A DNA stretch of 64,000 bases. Origin: Pelecanus crispus (taxonomy: Eukaryota; Chordata; Aves; Pelecaniformes; Pelecanidae). A program made the position numbers and the translations under genes. The notes beneath the pieces were generated by a model. The model did no database searches. It worked only from the letters and a program-made list of their open reading frames with translations, and was not told the origin of the DNA. Shown here in pieces: positions 37,101 through 50,600 of this stretch. The stretch covers positions 16,319,606 to 16,383,605 of the forward strand of contig NC_134643.1 of assembly GCF_030463565.1 (NCBI RefSeq), given 5' to 3'. How positions within the stretch are numbered: position 1 is the first letter of the stretch; each line of letters starts with the position of its first letter.

Positions 37101-39443
37101 TATACTTCTCTCTCTACATTGCCACTTACATGTCCATGTTCAACTTATTTTGATGGGTAATAAACCATGTCATTTGTAACAGCTGTTTTAAAATATTTGC
37201 CATAGCTAAAATTCATATTTCATCTAGCCTTAATATGAATTAGTACAGATGTTTGTAGAGGTTATATTGCTGTTCTTGAAACTCAAAAACTGCAATGCTG
37301 TATGTACCATTTGGCATCATGTAGCCTCTGTTTACTTTGTTTTTCTTTTGTTTGACTTTAGTTTGTTTTGGTGTTTTTTCTCAGATAGTGATGTATTTTA
37401 ACAGGAAAATACTACAGCTGTCCCTCTCCTCCCCCGTGTACTTCTGTTGGTGTGTTGGTTGCTTTGAGTTCCTTCCTTGAAAACTTGAGCTAGAAAATGC
37501 AAGTATACATCTCAGCTTTACCCACTGATTATGCTCAAATAATGTGAGATCACTCCTTAGATAAAACATATATATTCCAGTTTACAATATCAATGTTAAA
37601 GACATGTCTTTATTTTAGTTCCTTCATTCAGTCTGAATTGCTTTACATACATACTGTTCATAAAATTTTGAAATAATAGGTAAAGTGTAGAAACCAGAGA
37701 AAACTCGGCACACAACCACATCCATGCCAGCTTTGTGGTGATAAATAGTACTTCGTCAGTTCTGCTAACCTTGCTTACAGTTTTCTTCCCAAAATGAAAC
37801 AAAACCAGAAGGCACTGAACAGTTCATAACCTTCCTGCAGGTCTGTTGTGCAATGATAATGAGTAGATTAGAGAAGTGGGAGGGGTCAATGTAAAAATAT
37901 GTATGGGTTGTAGTAGGGTATCATTAAATCAGGGACCTTATAGAAAAACGTGAATTTCTTAAAAATGTGTATATTCAAATTAGAATCTGGGTTACGATGG
38001 GTGGTGGCTGAAAGCATTGCTATCTAATACATGCTTAGCCAAGTTTAGGAATGAAGTTTTAATAATTTCTAGTGTCTCATCTGAATTATATAAAGAGAAA
38101 GCAAGCATTATATGTATGGTTATAAGGACAAACCTAATCAGACCCAGGCTGGAGCAGCCTTACGGTGGATGCAGTTTAGAGAAGTTTCCAGTTACAGGTG
38201 AGTCCCTTGAGGGTGTGCGAGCGTGGCATTGTTGGTGCACTCCTGGGTGTAGTTTTGGGCTGCAATTCCTTGCACTTTTCTGGATTGTGCCTGGTGTGGT
38301 TCGGAGCACGGTGTGTGTAGGAGAGTGTTCGGGACAGGCGTTTGGGATGCAGACAGCTTCTGGAGGGAAAGGAATTCTGGCTGCGTGGATGGGTGCCTTT
38401 CTGTTTCAGTGGGCCTTGGTAGTCAGGGGATGGCCACTGGCTGCTCTCAGCTAGCAGTATATGCAGTCACAAAACCACAAAGCTTTCAATCCTTGCTGTA
38501 AATCTTCAGAATAATAGAGCTTTCTGAAATAATGGTTTCTGGTATTTTTGACAGGAACAAACTAAAATATTTTCTTTCTGCTAACAGTTATTTTAGAAAG
38601 TAAACCTGAGCAAGTTGGCAGTTTAGTCTTTTTTTTCTTTTTTTTTTTTTTATCCCTTAATCTGACCCAGGTTTTTTATTCAGGTTGAGAGAATTGCAGT
38701 CCAAAAACTTAGTTGGACAAAATTATAAGCAACTAGAAATGTGAACTTGTAATGGGTAGCATTTAGTAGTCTTTGTAGGGAGAATGGTTCCCTCTCAGAT
38801 GTGCATATATTTGTGATTGTAGATGAAAAGCATACTTCTGCTATAACCACTTTTTTTTTTTCAAGTACATATTAAGAATTTAGTTGAAATGATAGCATAC
38901 TCCACTCAAAAGTATATATGTATCCCCACTCAAAACAAAAGCATGCATGAGTGGAGGTGTCTCTGCTGGCTATAATTTTGTTAAAGTTTGTGCATTTAAG
39001 AGATGCAGGAGAAAATTCCACAGACCTGAGGACAGAAAAGTAGTAGAACTATACCAAAACCATTTTAATTCATCTCCAGCTTCTCTTTCACTAAAGAAAC
39101 AACTTGAAACTGATTTTGGCTGACTGTTTGTCTCAGGGGAAGAAAGAGAACAGCATTAATTCAGGAAGTATAGGAAGACATAAAATTTTGTTGGCATGAG
39201 TTTGTAATTAATGCGTTATGAATGATAAGGTATAAACAGTGTCAGTACTAAGATTTGCACACCACCACTCTGTTTCTTGCACGTATCATGTCTGTTTTAA
39301 AGGAAAACTGGCTTCCTCAAGAATGCTCTAGAAATTTTGTGTCACTTGCTGGCTTTGGTTCAGTTTCCCAAAGAAACCTTACTTTTTTTTCCCCTCCATG
39401 TTTACTCCTGTTTATACATTTACATGAATGGAAAAACAACTAC

Positions 39444-39467
39444 TTTTTTTTTTTTTTTTTTTTTTTT
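39444..39467 (+). repeat. T24 homopolymer
   Basis: Twenty-four consecutive T residues within intron 1. It may be the poly(A) tail of an old minus-strand retroposed sequence, but no recognisable body lies to its right, so I record it only as a homopolymer. Confidence 0.85.
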
Positions 39468-42400
39468 AGTGAACAGAATAAAGATATCTCTATGGACACT
39501 AAGAAAGTGCCTGTTTTTAGAATGTACTCCTGTTTAAGTTATAAAAAACAACATAATGGCCTGGTGTTTGTAACCTGCACAGAGGTGCCACATGCATCTG
39601 TCAGGAAGTTAAGCTGGGTTTAATATATATATCTCTCAGGGTTTATCCCCAATCTGTTACGCAAAAGTATTGCATTCTGTTCTCTAGTTCTGTCCAGTGA
39701 GAACCCTCAGTCTGAGGGAAATCTACCTTAAATAGTCAAATCTCCGCAGACTCATTGGCCTTAGCTGCTCCTGTAAATCTGGAACATATGGTTTGGAAAT
39801 CGAACATTTAGGTCACAAGGTACAGATTAGTCAAGGTACGGGCTGCTGCCCTGCTTCTGGTTTTCCAGTATCAAAGATAACCTCTAGGTTGGGAAATTTA
39901 ATTTGTTGGGACAGTGATGAAAGAAACAAGGTGAGGTGGAAGGCAGGACATAGAGGCAAAAAAGAAGTCAGTGTGTGGTAAAGAAAAGGCAAAGGTAAAA
40001 GCAAGAGGAGGGACAGAACTGAAGTGAGGGGAAGAAGATAAAAGAATAGAGAGCATGTGTGAGAGAGAGTGTATTAAATTCTCTGCTTTTATTTTCTTTA
40101 CCCATATATAACCCTGCTCTTGTCATGTATACATCCCAAATTTATGTCCTGAATTTTCTATTGAAATTCTGCTTGGCTTATAAATGTATTTCAGAAGAGC
40201 ATAAATGCAAACTTAAACTAAAATTAATGGTCAGTGCATTGTATGAATGTGAACTTGGTCATTTGATGCTGAAAGTTCTTTTAAGTATTTTGACATGGTC
40301 GTCTGTCATCTTACCATATCTGGAGACTCATAACACTTACATTCTAATGACATGTATTCTAATGGAAGTTTCAACTTGTGTTTTTCATGGAGAATCCAGA
40401 TTGTTCTCACCATTTTCTCTTTCAAAAAATAACAGTAGTGGTCATTGTCAAGAAAGTGAATAGGCGCGGGGGTGCAGCTGCAGTCTTCGTAGAGAGTTAA
40501 GGTGGTTTTGGTGCTGACGGAAAAATGAAATATTGAATAGTACATTACAAACACTTTGTGAAATGTCCCTTTCTTTAGTGCTTAATAAAAATCACAGTGG
40601 TTATTTCAGCAGCTATTATTTTAATGAGAATGCCTTAAAGTCATGTTATAGGAAAACTATTCCTGTTCCAGGTTTGAGCTCTTCTTTTGAACTTCAAGTG
40701 AGTGTAATTATGGAGACATTCTGTGCTTTTTAAAAGGTGAGTGATTTTTAAAAAGTGAATGAAGGAGGGAGAAGGCTTTGAGAGAAAGAGCCATTTGAAA
40801 TGACTTAGTATTCTCTGCTGCTGGAATAGGTCTTGACGTACATGAATTAGAAGAAAAAGAGGTGATCTTACTCGGGTTGATACATTATCACAGACTTTTT
40901 TATGTTGTAGGTTGTTATGTAGATGTGGGTGCGTAAAAGATGAAGTCCATGCATGTGTGAGTTACTGCGTGCTAGGTAAATCTGTTAAAAGAAATATGCA
41001 CATCTGTAAGTAGTTATTATTAACATAAACATCAATTGTGGTATTGTTTGAAAACAGTCTTATGAGAATTCTAAAGGAAATATATGCTTAATTTTTTTCC
41101 TTTTCTTTGGGACATTGAATGATGACACAGATAACTCTAGAGAGCTTTATGTGGAGGTTTTATACTGAAACCCCTTATCCTTTCAGGGAACCCTTTCAAG
41201 CTAAGACTTTCACTTGCCGGGTAGGAATGGTAGCCTGTTTACTTCATGGAACTGAATAGGACGTTCTTACTGTGAATTTTGATCATGACAAGTTATTACA
41301 AACTTTGTTCTTTATTTAATCTTTTTCTTTACAGGATATGTTTTTGTTCTGTAGATCAGTTTTCAGTCATAGTACTAAACAAGAGGTTATTGAAGAAGGT
41401 GAAGTTTGGCTTTGAGTGTTTTAGTGTCCTTTGTTTTCTCTTTATTTTTTACTTTTCTAATTGCCTGGCGTTACTACATTTTTCCTTGAAGAAAGGCTTC
41501 ATGTTTGTCAATTATATTTTTCATTTAAAAATTCGAAGAGCTCTATTTCAAGTTTTTGTGCATTTGATGATAAAAATAGCAGTACTCACACAGAATTTCT
41601 ATTTGCAGTCTCTAGGCAGCGTAATACATGAATCCAGATTTAAATCGATACAGCAAGTAACCTAGAAGACGTACCGTTTTGGGGGCTACATGAAAAAGAT
41701 GATGTTAATCAAATGTCCAGTGCCTCATTCAGCATTTTAAATGATACCATGTCACCCAAAAAAGTGTGAGATCTGAAATGAAGGGGGATATAGGCAGGCG
41801 AGTGTGTCTGAAGTGCATGGGAGTAAAATACAGGTTGGCAGGCACAAGGTGTCCACAGAGTGAGCAGAACAACAGCCATATGGAAGTTTGCCGTCCTTTC
41901 CATAAAAAGCATCCTTTTAGCTTTGCTGCTTAGAAAAGTAATTTAGAGACCACAGATAAAATGAGGAAATGATAAGGAATGAAACAATACAAAATCCAAA
42001 TTTCAATTTAGTCAGCCTTGTGCTATAACACTCTGGATAATGGAAGGCAGGGTGGCAAAAACCGTGCTGTAACAACAGAAGGTGTTTTTCACTTGTACGT
42101 TTGCCTCTTAAATTGCTCTGCTTAATGATATTAAGAAAAAAAATCATGAGAACAAGAATTTGAAGCTGAGAGCTTGCGCAGGTAAAAGCTGATAATGAGA
42201 ATAGCTTTCTTACACATACTGTTCCAGTTATTTGACTAAAGTGGTTTTTGTAAAGCTGGGCTAAAAGGGCCAATTAGTAAATATTATGAAGACTTCCTTA
42301 ATGGAGGGACTAGAAAATTGCCGTGTATAAAATAGATTTTGAAAGGAAGAGAAGTAACATGATCTTCCCTGCTCAGACTTGTTCCAGATAGCATCCTGCT

Positions 42401-45389
42401 TGTATAAAGATCCTTATAACAGCATCAACCCCTTCTGATTCCCTGTGATGCAGCTGTAAAATGTGTTTTTTATAAGTAGTGATAGTCTCTTCATAGTATA
42501 ACTTCTTAGCAGACATGTATATTGCAAAATGTACCAGACAGGAAAAAAAGAAATCCTTGCCCAACACTGGAAAGAAAACATTCCTTGCAAAGCCTCAGTA
42601 CAGACTATAAATAAAAGATGTACAGAATCGTCAGTGTTGGGATGGATACAAGCTGGAACCAAGTGTAAACATTCAGACTTGCTAGCCTGAGAGCACAGGC
42701 TGAACAGTTTGGTGTGTTTTCCCATTCTGATTTTAATGATAGATTTGTAATGCTAGTGTGAAAAATAAAATCCATTGCCATGAGTTACAAGGCATTTGTA
42801 ACTGTTGCAAGCTATGGATTAACTTGAACTCAAGCTGTCCATGGCAGAATTGTTGTAGCCTTTTTTTGGATGACCCCACAAATGAGTATGTATTGTCACT
42901 GCACTGATCTGGTCCTTCTAATTTGTTTCCCATTACTTTCACCGCTGAACTTGTTCCCTCTTAGATCCTCTCTCTGAAGCTGTAACACTTCTTTTCACTG
43001 ATGCTTAAGGAGCTCCATCGTTAGACCAGTAATTGCCTGTGGTAAAAAGTGCAGACTAACATCACAAATCCTTGAAATAGGTGGTGATCAAGACATTTTA
43101 AAGTCTTGCTTTTAAAGGTTTTGCAAATGAACGTCTGCAAGCTAGTAAATATGTTTAAACACGCTTCCTGGATTAACACTGGTTGAGAGCTTTAATGACA
43201 AAAACTTTGTCTAGTAGAGAGCTGGGATTGTCCTGAGATTTCTTCTTTTCTTCTAGAACAATGCTTGTGATACTCGTCACATTTACAGTCAGAAACAATT
43301 GTCTATAGTAGACATATGTTGAAATTTTCTTAAGACTTTGAAACACGATGTTTTCTACCATTCTAATAAAACCATTTCTTCATCATGAATGAGTTTTGGA
43401 AAATGTAGATCCTCAATAATAGACACTATTAAACATTAGAGGGACAGATAGATTTTTTTTTTTTTTTTTCCAGTTATGCCTAATTTCTATTGAAATTGAA
43501 GAGTTCAGTTCCAGGTACCTTTATAGATCTGATTCTTCATGAGTCTCTTTAGTACTATACCCAGTCATTGTTTTATCTTCAGTTCTGGGTTCTCCCCCCC
43601 ATCCCCGGTGTTAATGCATAGTGTTTTTGCTCTCCAGCCATTTTGTTCAATACCTTTGAGTAACGTTCAGGCATCTTTCTCTAAAAGCCATCTTTTAGCT
43701 GGTAATTTATCCGTCTCTATTGGTTTTTAATAGGTGCTCAAAACATGAGAAACTCTGATCTAGCCTTCACCACTACATTATTTAAGCATTTGTGAGGTAA
43801 TTTAAATGTAGAGTTAACAGCCTTCCTTCCTTCCTGTTGCCTCAGCCTACAGGAAATATTATTTAATGGCTAATGCACCTATAAAAAATTGGTCTGAAAG
43901 TAGATAGATGATTATTTATTCTTATTATACTGCTAACTTCAATTCTTGGTAAAAATTTATCTGCAGTATTTTTCTGCACGTCTCCCTTGCTAATCTGTCA
44001 GTTTTGTCCTTCTACTGGAATGTAGCTGCTGCTGGCAGTTGAGGTGGGAGTAGACGTAGATTCATTTCCATTATCCACCTTGCAAAAAGAAGTAATTTGT
44101 TCTTCTGGTTTTGCTTTCTTAGGAACACGTATAAAATGGAGCCGCTGTTTTAAGTGGGATCTAGTCTCCTGTCTATCTGGAATATATTGTCATATGAGCG
44201 TGGCCTGTCTGTAATTATTTCAGGTTATGGCTTCAAAAAACTGAAAAGAGAAGAGAAACAATTTCATGCTTTCTCTAAGTTCATCCTTCAAATCATTGCA
44301 TTCAGCACAGATGCAGGTTTTGGGATGTATAAGGAGATTAGGAAGTCTTGGGATCTTGGGAAGTCTCAATCAAGGAACAGTTTGAGCTTGTGAGAGAAAG
44401 GTGTGCTTTCCATGCAAACGTGCAGGCGTTTGTCCTCTTCTCTGACTTTGATTTTGGGGATTTTTGGGAGTGTGGCACAGTGTCTAAAGTTTCTTAATGT
44501 GAACTTCTCTAAATACTGCTAGAAAGACCTGACTTTCATGCTACTGCCAAAATTGGATGCCGTTGATCTGTTTCCACCAAAGAGAGGGTTTTCCTGGGGC
44601 GGTTATATGGAGCATGAGAATAAAGCAATGGGTTGCAACCTACTTCTTCCATTTCAGCTATTCTTTTTTGTTAAAGGATCTTTCTCGTGTGCTGGATTTT
44701 AAAAAAAAAAAAAAAAAGAAACGGTAGTAAGAGACAGTAAAAGACAGCAACGGCATTTCTGTTTTTCACCTTTTGTTGCTGTTAGGAGTGTATTAAGTGT
44801 TTTGTTTTCCTTCTTTTGCTTTTTTTCAATATGCAGAATTAAGAAGGTTGCTTGACCTGACCTGCTATTTATACAGAAGCTCAATCAGTGGCTAACATCC
44901 ATTTCCCTTGTTTTAAGATAAGGCTTATTTGCAGTTCTGCTTGACAGTAATGGAAGATAAATCACAGAAATGTGTGCGATCACACTTCTCAATCGAAAGG
45001 AGGCAGGTTGATAGTTACAATTCTAGCATGACACTCACTGTCTTCCTAGCTGTAGCACCAGACAATGGAAGGCAATCTGGGAGTGAGTTGAAGTAATGGG
45101 TGTGCATAGGCCTTTCGGAAGAGGAGGCAAGTTCTCTTGGATCCAGATCATTGTAGTGATCTTTGTATCGGCCTGTGCCTTATTGGGTGCTTACTGGAGC
45201 ATACTTTTTCATACTAGAAAAATGTTTTTATGTCTAATTCTGGAAGAGTTCCACCACCATAGGATCTGAATCCTTGACAGAATCAAAACAAAGCATGTGA
45301 ATGAGCTTCAAAAAGAAATGTCTCTAAATCTTACAGGTCAAGGAGCCTGTTAGCACTTGTCCCTAATAAACCAGGCCATTTGTTATCTC

Positions 45390-45525
45390 TCTGGCTCGGA
45401 GGTGACAAACCCAGGGTCCCATTTTGGGAGCTGGCCCGTGGCCCCGCCCCTCAGGCGGGAGCTGTCCAGGCGGGCAGTGCTAGAGGCCACCACTGGGGCA
45501 TTGTGCCGCTGGGGTGGGGAAATTC
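45390..45525. promoter_or_regulatory. Isolated GC-rich, CpG-containing patch in intron 1
   Basis: About 135 bp of GC-rich sequence with at least six CpGs, a GC box (GGCCCCGCCCCTC at 45440-45452) and two AGGCGGG words (45453-45459 and 45468-45474), surrounded by AT-rich intron. It may be an intronic enhancer or minor promoter; no exon is evident. Confidence 0.35.
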
Positions 45526-46659
45526 AGCCATTGAGCAAAATTATTTTTGTTCTTCTCACATGCCTCGAGTTTCCTGTGCTTTTTGAGATGTGTTTTACTT
45601 CTGAGGAAGGAGTTATCATTCATGGTAGTGGTGGAAGTGAATAGCAATCTGACGTCTCACCTTCAACATTTATTGCAAGTTCCTCTTCAGTGGTTTGGGT
45701 TTTTTTTTGGAAGTTTTGATGTTTTATTCGCTGAAGCTGTTGCCAATTGCTTGTGAAGAACTAATAAAACTGACTACATAGCACTGAACATACCAACTGG
45801 CACATACCTCTATTGTTCCTGTAAGTCATAGCGTAAAAATCATAGTATGAACTTATCCCAGCACTCTGCATGGTTGGTATATGTTCAGTTGGGGTAAAAC
45901 CAAAACAAAAGGTATTTTATGGCCTGAAAGAGCTAGCTGGTGTTTGATATGGAGTGTGTATCATACCCTTGCAACATGTAGTTTTTTTCAGGAAGCACAT
46001 CACTGAAGGTACAGTACAGTGTTCAGGTAGGAGCAGCACCTGAGTGCCTGTGCTTCAGAGCGAGTACTGATGTTCAGAGCCATCTACTACCGATTAGCTG
46101 GCTGACAGGCCAAATGAGGCAGACCAGTACTGAATTTATGTGATCTTTCCTTCAAGGCGGATAGCAGTTTGGTGTCAACTGCTAATTTTCACAAATTAGC
46201 AGGGACTTTTTTTGCTTTGAGATTTTCTTCATTGCTAAATGTAATTGAAATAGTTCAGCAAGTTCAGAAGCTAGTAAGGGGAACAAGCAGGTAGGTAATG
46301 TAGCGGTATAAACTTTGCTGTGAGCCAAGGTGAAATAAATGAAGCAGGAAGCATTTTTCTGAAAATGAGGTATTGACAGCAATTAATAGCAACAGAGCAT
46401 GCAATAGCTCTTATTAATTGCCTTTTTTTAGCAATTGGTAAATCATTTGCAAAATGGAATTACTCTTGTTTCCAGTGTTTAAACGGTTTGTGCTGAAACT
46501 AATTTCAAATTGATAGGTGAGGTTCTGTGGAAGCACACTCTTTCCTCCTAAATATCAAGAATAGAAACATAATTGCTCTTACACTTACGACAGTTACCTG
46601 TTACTGTAACCAACACTTGGAAAGTAATAGGAGTCTGGTTATTGCTGCAAAGTTCCTTT

Positions 46660-46702
46660 TTGATTTTTTTTGATTTTTTTTGATTTTTTTTTTTTTTTTT
46701 TT
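46660..46702 (+). repeat. Decamer tandem repeat (TGATTTTTTT)3 plus a T run
   Basis: Three perfect copies of the 10-mer TGATTTTTTT (46661-46690) continue into about 12 more T residues. It is a simple repeat that probably grew from the T run by slippage. Confidence 0.85.
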
Positions 46703-47111
46703 GGTTTTCATTTGGAAAAGGTACAGAGGTCAGAACATAAACACATGCACTGTTTTAAAAATGTAAAGGCAGAGCCAAGAAGATTTACGCATTCATTCCG
46801 GAAACTCTACTTTATATTTACTTCTGGCTAGGAACTGACATTGTTTAACTTGTGTTCTGCATTCCAGGACAAAACAGTTTATAGAACTGTAGAACTACCC
46901 TTTTTTTTAGGTGAAGGGATGAATTTAGCTTTTGTCTCAATGTTAGAGTTTTTTATGGAGGTACATTTTATGTAGTAAAGTTTGTTTTCTCTGTAAGACT
47001 AGCCTCATACATTTTATGCACGAATTGTGTATTAAAAATTCAACAGTTGCAATGTTTTCTAAGGATAACTTCTCTTAGTGTAGTTTATATTTGACATTGG
47101 TTTCTGTGTTT

Positions 47112-47670
47112 ATAGAGAATTATAGAATCGTTTAGGTTGGAAAAGACCTTTAAGATCATCAATTCCAACCATTAACCTAACACTACCAAGTCCACCACTA
47201 AAACAATTAAGGGTAGAGTAAGAATTTCATGTTTCCTGGCTTGGTGGCTGCATTATTTATAATGAAAGTAAAAACTAGGAATCATTAAGGTTGGAAAGGA
47301 TCTCTAAGATCATCAGTCCAATCATCAACCCAACACCACCATGCCTACTAAACCATGTCCCAAAGTGCCACATCTACCCGTTTTTTGAATGCTTCCAGGG
47401 CTGGTGACTTCACCACCTCTCTGGGCAGCCTGTTCCAATGCTTGACTACCCTTTCTGTGAAGAAATTTTTCCTAATGTCCAGTCTAAACCTTCCCTGATG
47501 CAGCTTGAGGCCATTTCCTCTCGTCCTATCGCTAACTACTTGGGAGAAGAGACCAACACCCACCTCACTACAGCCTCCTTTCAGGGAGTTGTAGAGAGCG
47601 ATAAGGTCTCCCCTCAGCCTCCTCTTCTCCAGGCTAAACAACCCCAGTTCCCTCAGCTGCTCCTCATAAG
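47112..47670 (-). mobile_element. CR1 LINE, 5'-truncated, with double 3' end (copy B)
   Basis: On the minus strand this copy retains about 107 open codons of the ORF2 C-terminus (from [22 protein letters not shown] to [11 protein letters not shown], stop at 47348-47350). Next come an inner CR1 3'UTR (47347-47279), a spacer of about 76 nt (47278-47203) and an outer CR1 3'UTR (47202-47112). Spacer and both 3'UTRs match copy A at 26324-27150 closely, apart from small indels and substitutions. It is truncated at a different 5' point (47670) and has different flanks, so it is a separate insertion, here inside PRKAR2B intron 1 and antisense to the gene. The octamer tail is short and eroded. Confidence 0.92.
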
Positions 47671-50600
47671 AGTGACAAAGCGAATGCATATAACTGGTTG
47701 TACTTTAAGGGAGTGGAGAGAAGGTTGAGGTTTTGTAGTCTGTAATTGGAAAGTCACACAAATTCCAGTTAGACTGTGAGCTGAAACTCACCACCAGATA
47801 TAAAACTGTCACTTCTGTTTTTATTGAAAGGAAGTTTAATCATAGTTCTCAGTTTTAAAAATCTCTTTTTGGTGATCAGTAGTTTTGATTTCTAAAATAA
47901 TACGTATTGTTATTAATTGACTGATGTTTTCTATCGGTCAAATCCTATGTATTTTATGCAAGTGGTTTGATTTCTAAGTAGCCTCTTGTTTTAGTAGCAA
48001 AAAGGAGAATTTGGCTCTGGAGCTGTGAAACAAATGAAAGAGGCATGTTAATCAGAATTACTGGCATGTCTGTAAAATTGTATAGCGTTCACCTGTAATA
48101 GTTCTAGAAATTTTAAGGTCATGATACAGGAACACCTACAGGGCCTACGAAACTATATGCTTTAGAAAATACATACATATCTGTTTTTGTTGGCTGGCCT
48201 GATGAAGCTTTTTTGGTCTGTCAAGTTAGTGATAAACACATTTTTAAATGAGTGTATATGGTGCAGTATAGTAACTGAGGGCAACTTTTCCCATATCCTA
48301 CCAGTCATAAGAGATACGTAAAAATTGTGCAAAAAAAATTTTATTTAAATATTCTGTGGGTCTGGATGAAATCCACAAGGCAAAGGAATTTGGACCGAAG
48401 GCTAAGATTTGGTCTTTTCTAACCTCATCCCTTGATAATCATCCTTTAAGGAAGAAGAATGATCCAGTGATTAAAAATAGGGCTCTGAGAGTTAAGACAA
48501 ATTGGGTTGTCTCCATGTGTGTCACAGACTTGCTGTGTGCCTTTGAGTAGTTTGCACTGTATGCCTGAGCACACGCTGTAGCTTGGTAAAATGGAATACT
48601 TGCCATCCCCATCTTTCAGGGACCTTGTAGCGGTATGTGCGTGAAGGGTTGTGAGGGGCCTGTGTAGCATTGCTTGCCTGTTTAGGCTACAAAGATTGCC
48701 TATAAAAGGAATGCCAAAACTGTGAAAGCTTTAGTGAATTTTGCCAGTCTTACATAGATCTGGGCCAGCTTGCCATCTTCCAGATTTTGTCATAGGAGAG
48801 TGCTGGTAAAGTTCATAATAAAGATAATATTGTGCTCTAATGAAAAGAAGAGCGTATTCCTGAATGGACATGAACTCATTTAGGGGAGTGTGGAGGCAGA
48901 GCCACAAGGCAGACCTGGGGATGGAAACTCTGTATGAGCCTGAGTGAGTAGGAGGGAGCAGGAAAAGGCAAAGCTGTTTGCCCAGCCAGTGACTGCCCCA
49001 AAAGAGATCAGCTGTTGCAGGGAGTGGAATGTGCTGGAGGTGGCCTTGGGTAGCTGCACCCCCAACAGCCAGTCCTTCTCAACCGGAGCAGATCACCGCA
49101 AGCACAACCTCACATGAAGCGAATGCAGAACTGTCTTGTCTGCACACTGAAGAGATTGCATTGCTTCCTAATCCCTAATATTCCTAATGCATACTGTCAT
49201 TTACCAAATTGTTTATACAAAAGACAGTTTGTGGTTATTAATATGGACTCCTGCCATATAACCACTACAGAATCCTACATTAAACAATATGCTCTTCTGG
49301 TCACACTTAAAATGAAGGTCACATATAGACCCAGCCTATAAAGGGGTTTTGTTTGCAATTTTTTTTTTTTTAAATCCACTAGTAGGACAAAAAGTAAAAT
49401 TCAATTATTTTTTCTTGTCCAAAATAATTTCAAAAAGAAAAAGTAGCAGTAGTACTCCTCATGTTCACTTCTAGTAGCCTAATGTGGATACTGGGAACAT
49501 AAGTTCAAAGTACTGTTTATCCTAGGTTTCTGAGGTTGAGTATCCTTTAATTTCAGAAACTTTCTGAAGCAGTCTACACTTTTATAAAAATTTGTTGAGA
49601 AAGCAAGGAAGCAATATTAGCAATTTACAAGTGTTTTACAGAAATGGATTTTATATTTTTCTACTGAGGGTATAATGTAAAACGTGCATATTCCAGTAAG
49701 TTGAAAAAGAAACTAGTCTGTCTTCTTCGTGGACACTTGAATATCCAGACTACTAGGTCGGAGTCAGGCATCTTATCTGCTTTTTAGCATGCTTGCTTGC
49801 ACATTGACTTGGCTTCAAGAGAAGAGCTTTCAGTGCTTGTCCTTGGAATGCTTCAGTGCTTCCCCTTGGCATGGCCTTGGGAATAGGGCATTTTTTTTGG
49901 AGGCGTGGGTTGCTAGTCTGACATGTAACAAGTCAAGCAAATTCATCCCTTAGTATTTGTCTTTCCCTTTCTGATGCAGAGTCTTGACCTTTACTGTTTA
50001 CCTGCTCTAAAAGAAGTAGAATTTCTTGAAAGGCAGTGGAGGTTGGGGGAGGACACCAGACACAGAATAAAGAGTTTCTGCCATGTCCCCAGAGCAGAGT
50101 CAGAGCAAGACTCTGGATCTCCAGCTGCATCTGTTGGTCTGCCTTTATTCTGTCTCTGTATACTTCTGTGTTCGGTACCTGAAGCTCAAATTATCTGCCC
50201 AGGTAGGTAACAGTAAATAGATGACATGAAAAAGTGTGTGTCAGACTTTTTGGATGGGTCTAGAGGGAAGGGATCTTTGGGTCATGACCACATACATTTG
50301 TTACTATTGGTTTTAGCTGTATTTCAGGTAATGGTGTCATTATCAAATGTAATTTTGCTAGGGAATCCAAACTGGGAGCGCAGTAGGTTATTTAAAAACC
50401 CTCTGGTGGAAGACCATTATTTTATGCCAGGAGTTATTTCATTGCCTGATGACTAATCAGCGCATTGGAGAGTTTTGTTATCAAGAGTCATGGAAAGTTG
50501 GCCCCTGGTAGGAATCTCACAGATAGTTACAGGAGGAAGTCAGGACACTGTTCTCAAGCTTTGCTAGCCAGTAACAGAATGAAATGGGAGCGGAAGTGGC

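Larger units (their letters stand above)
34261..47111 (+). other. PRKAR2B: PRKAR2B intron 1, proximal part
   Basis: AT-rich intronic sequence with no supportable exon of its own. It contains a T24 homopolymer (39444-39467), other T/A runs (36081-36097, 38629-38651, 43452-43470, 44700-44717), a small GC-rich patch (about 45390-45525) and a T-rich decamer repeat (46660-46702). Open frames are 145 codons or fewer and match no family I know. Confidence 0.75.

Noticed and set aside
38017..38454. Open frame of 145 codons containing a donor-like CAG|GTGAGT at 38195-38203.
   Set aside because: The donor consensus is good, but the upstream acceptor is weak and the protein has no known domain; one good donor in 30 kb of intron is expected by chance.
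39444..46702. T and A homopolymers as tails of SINE or processed-gene insertions.
   Set aside because: No insertion body or target-site duplication recognised next to them.
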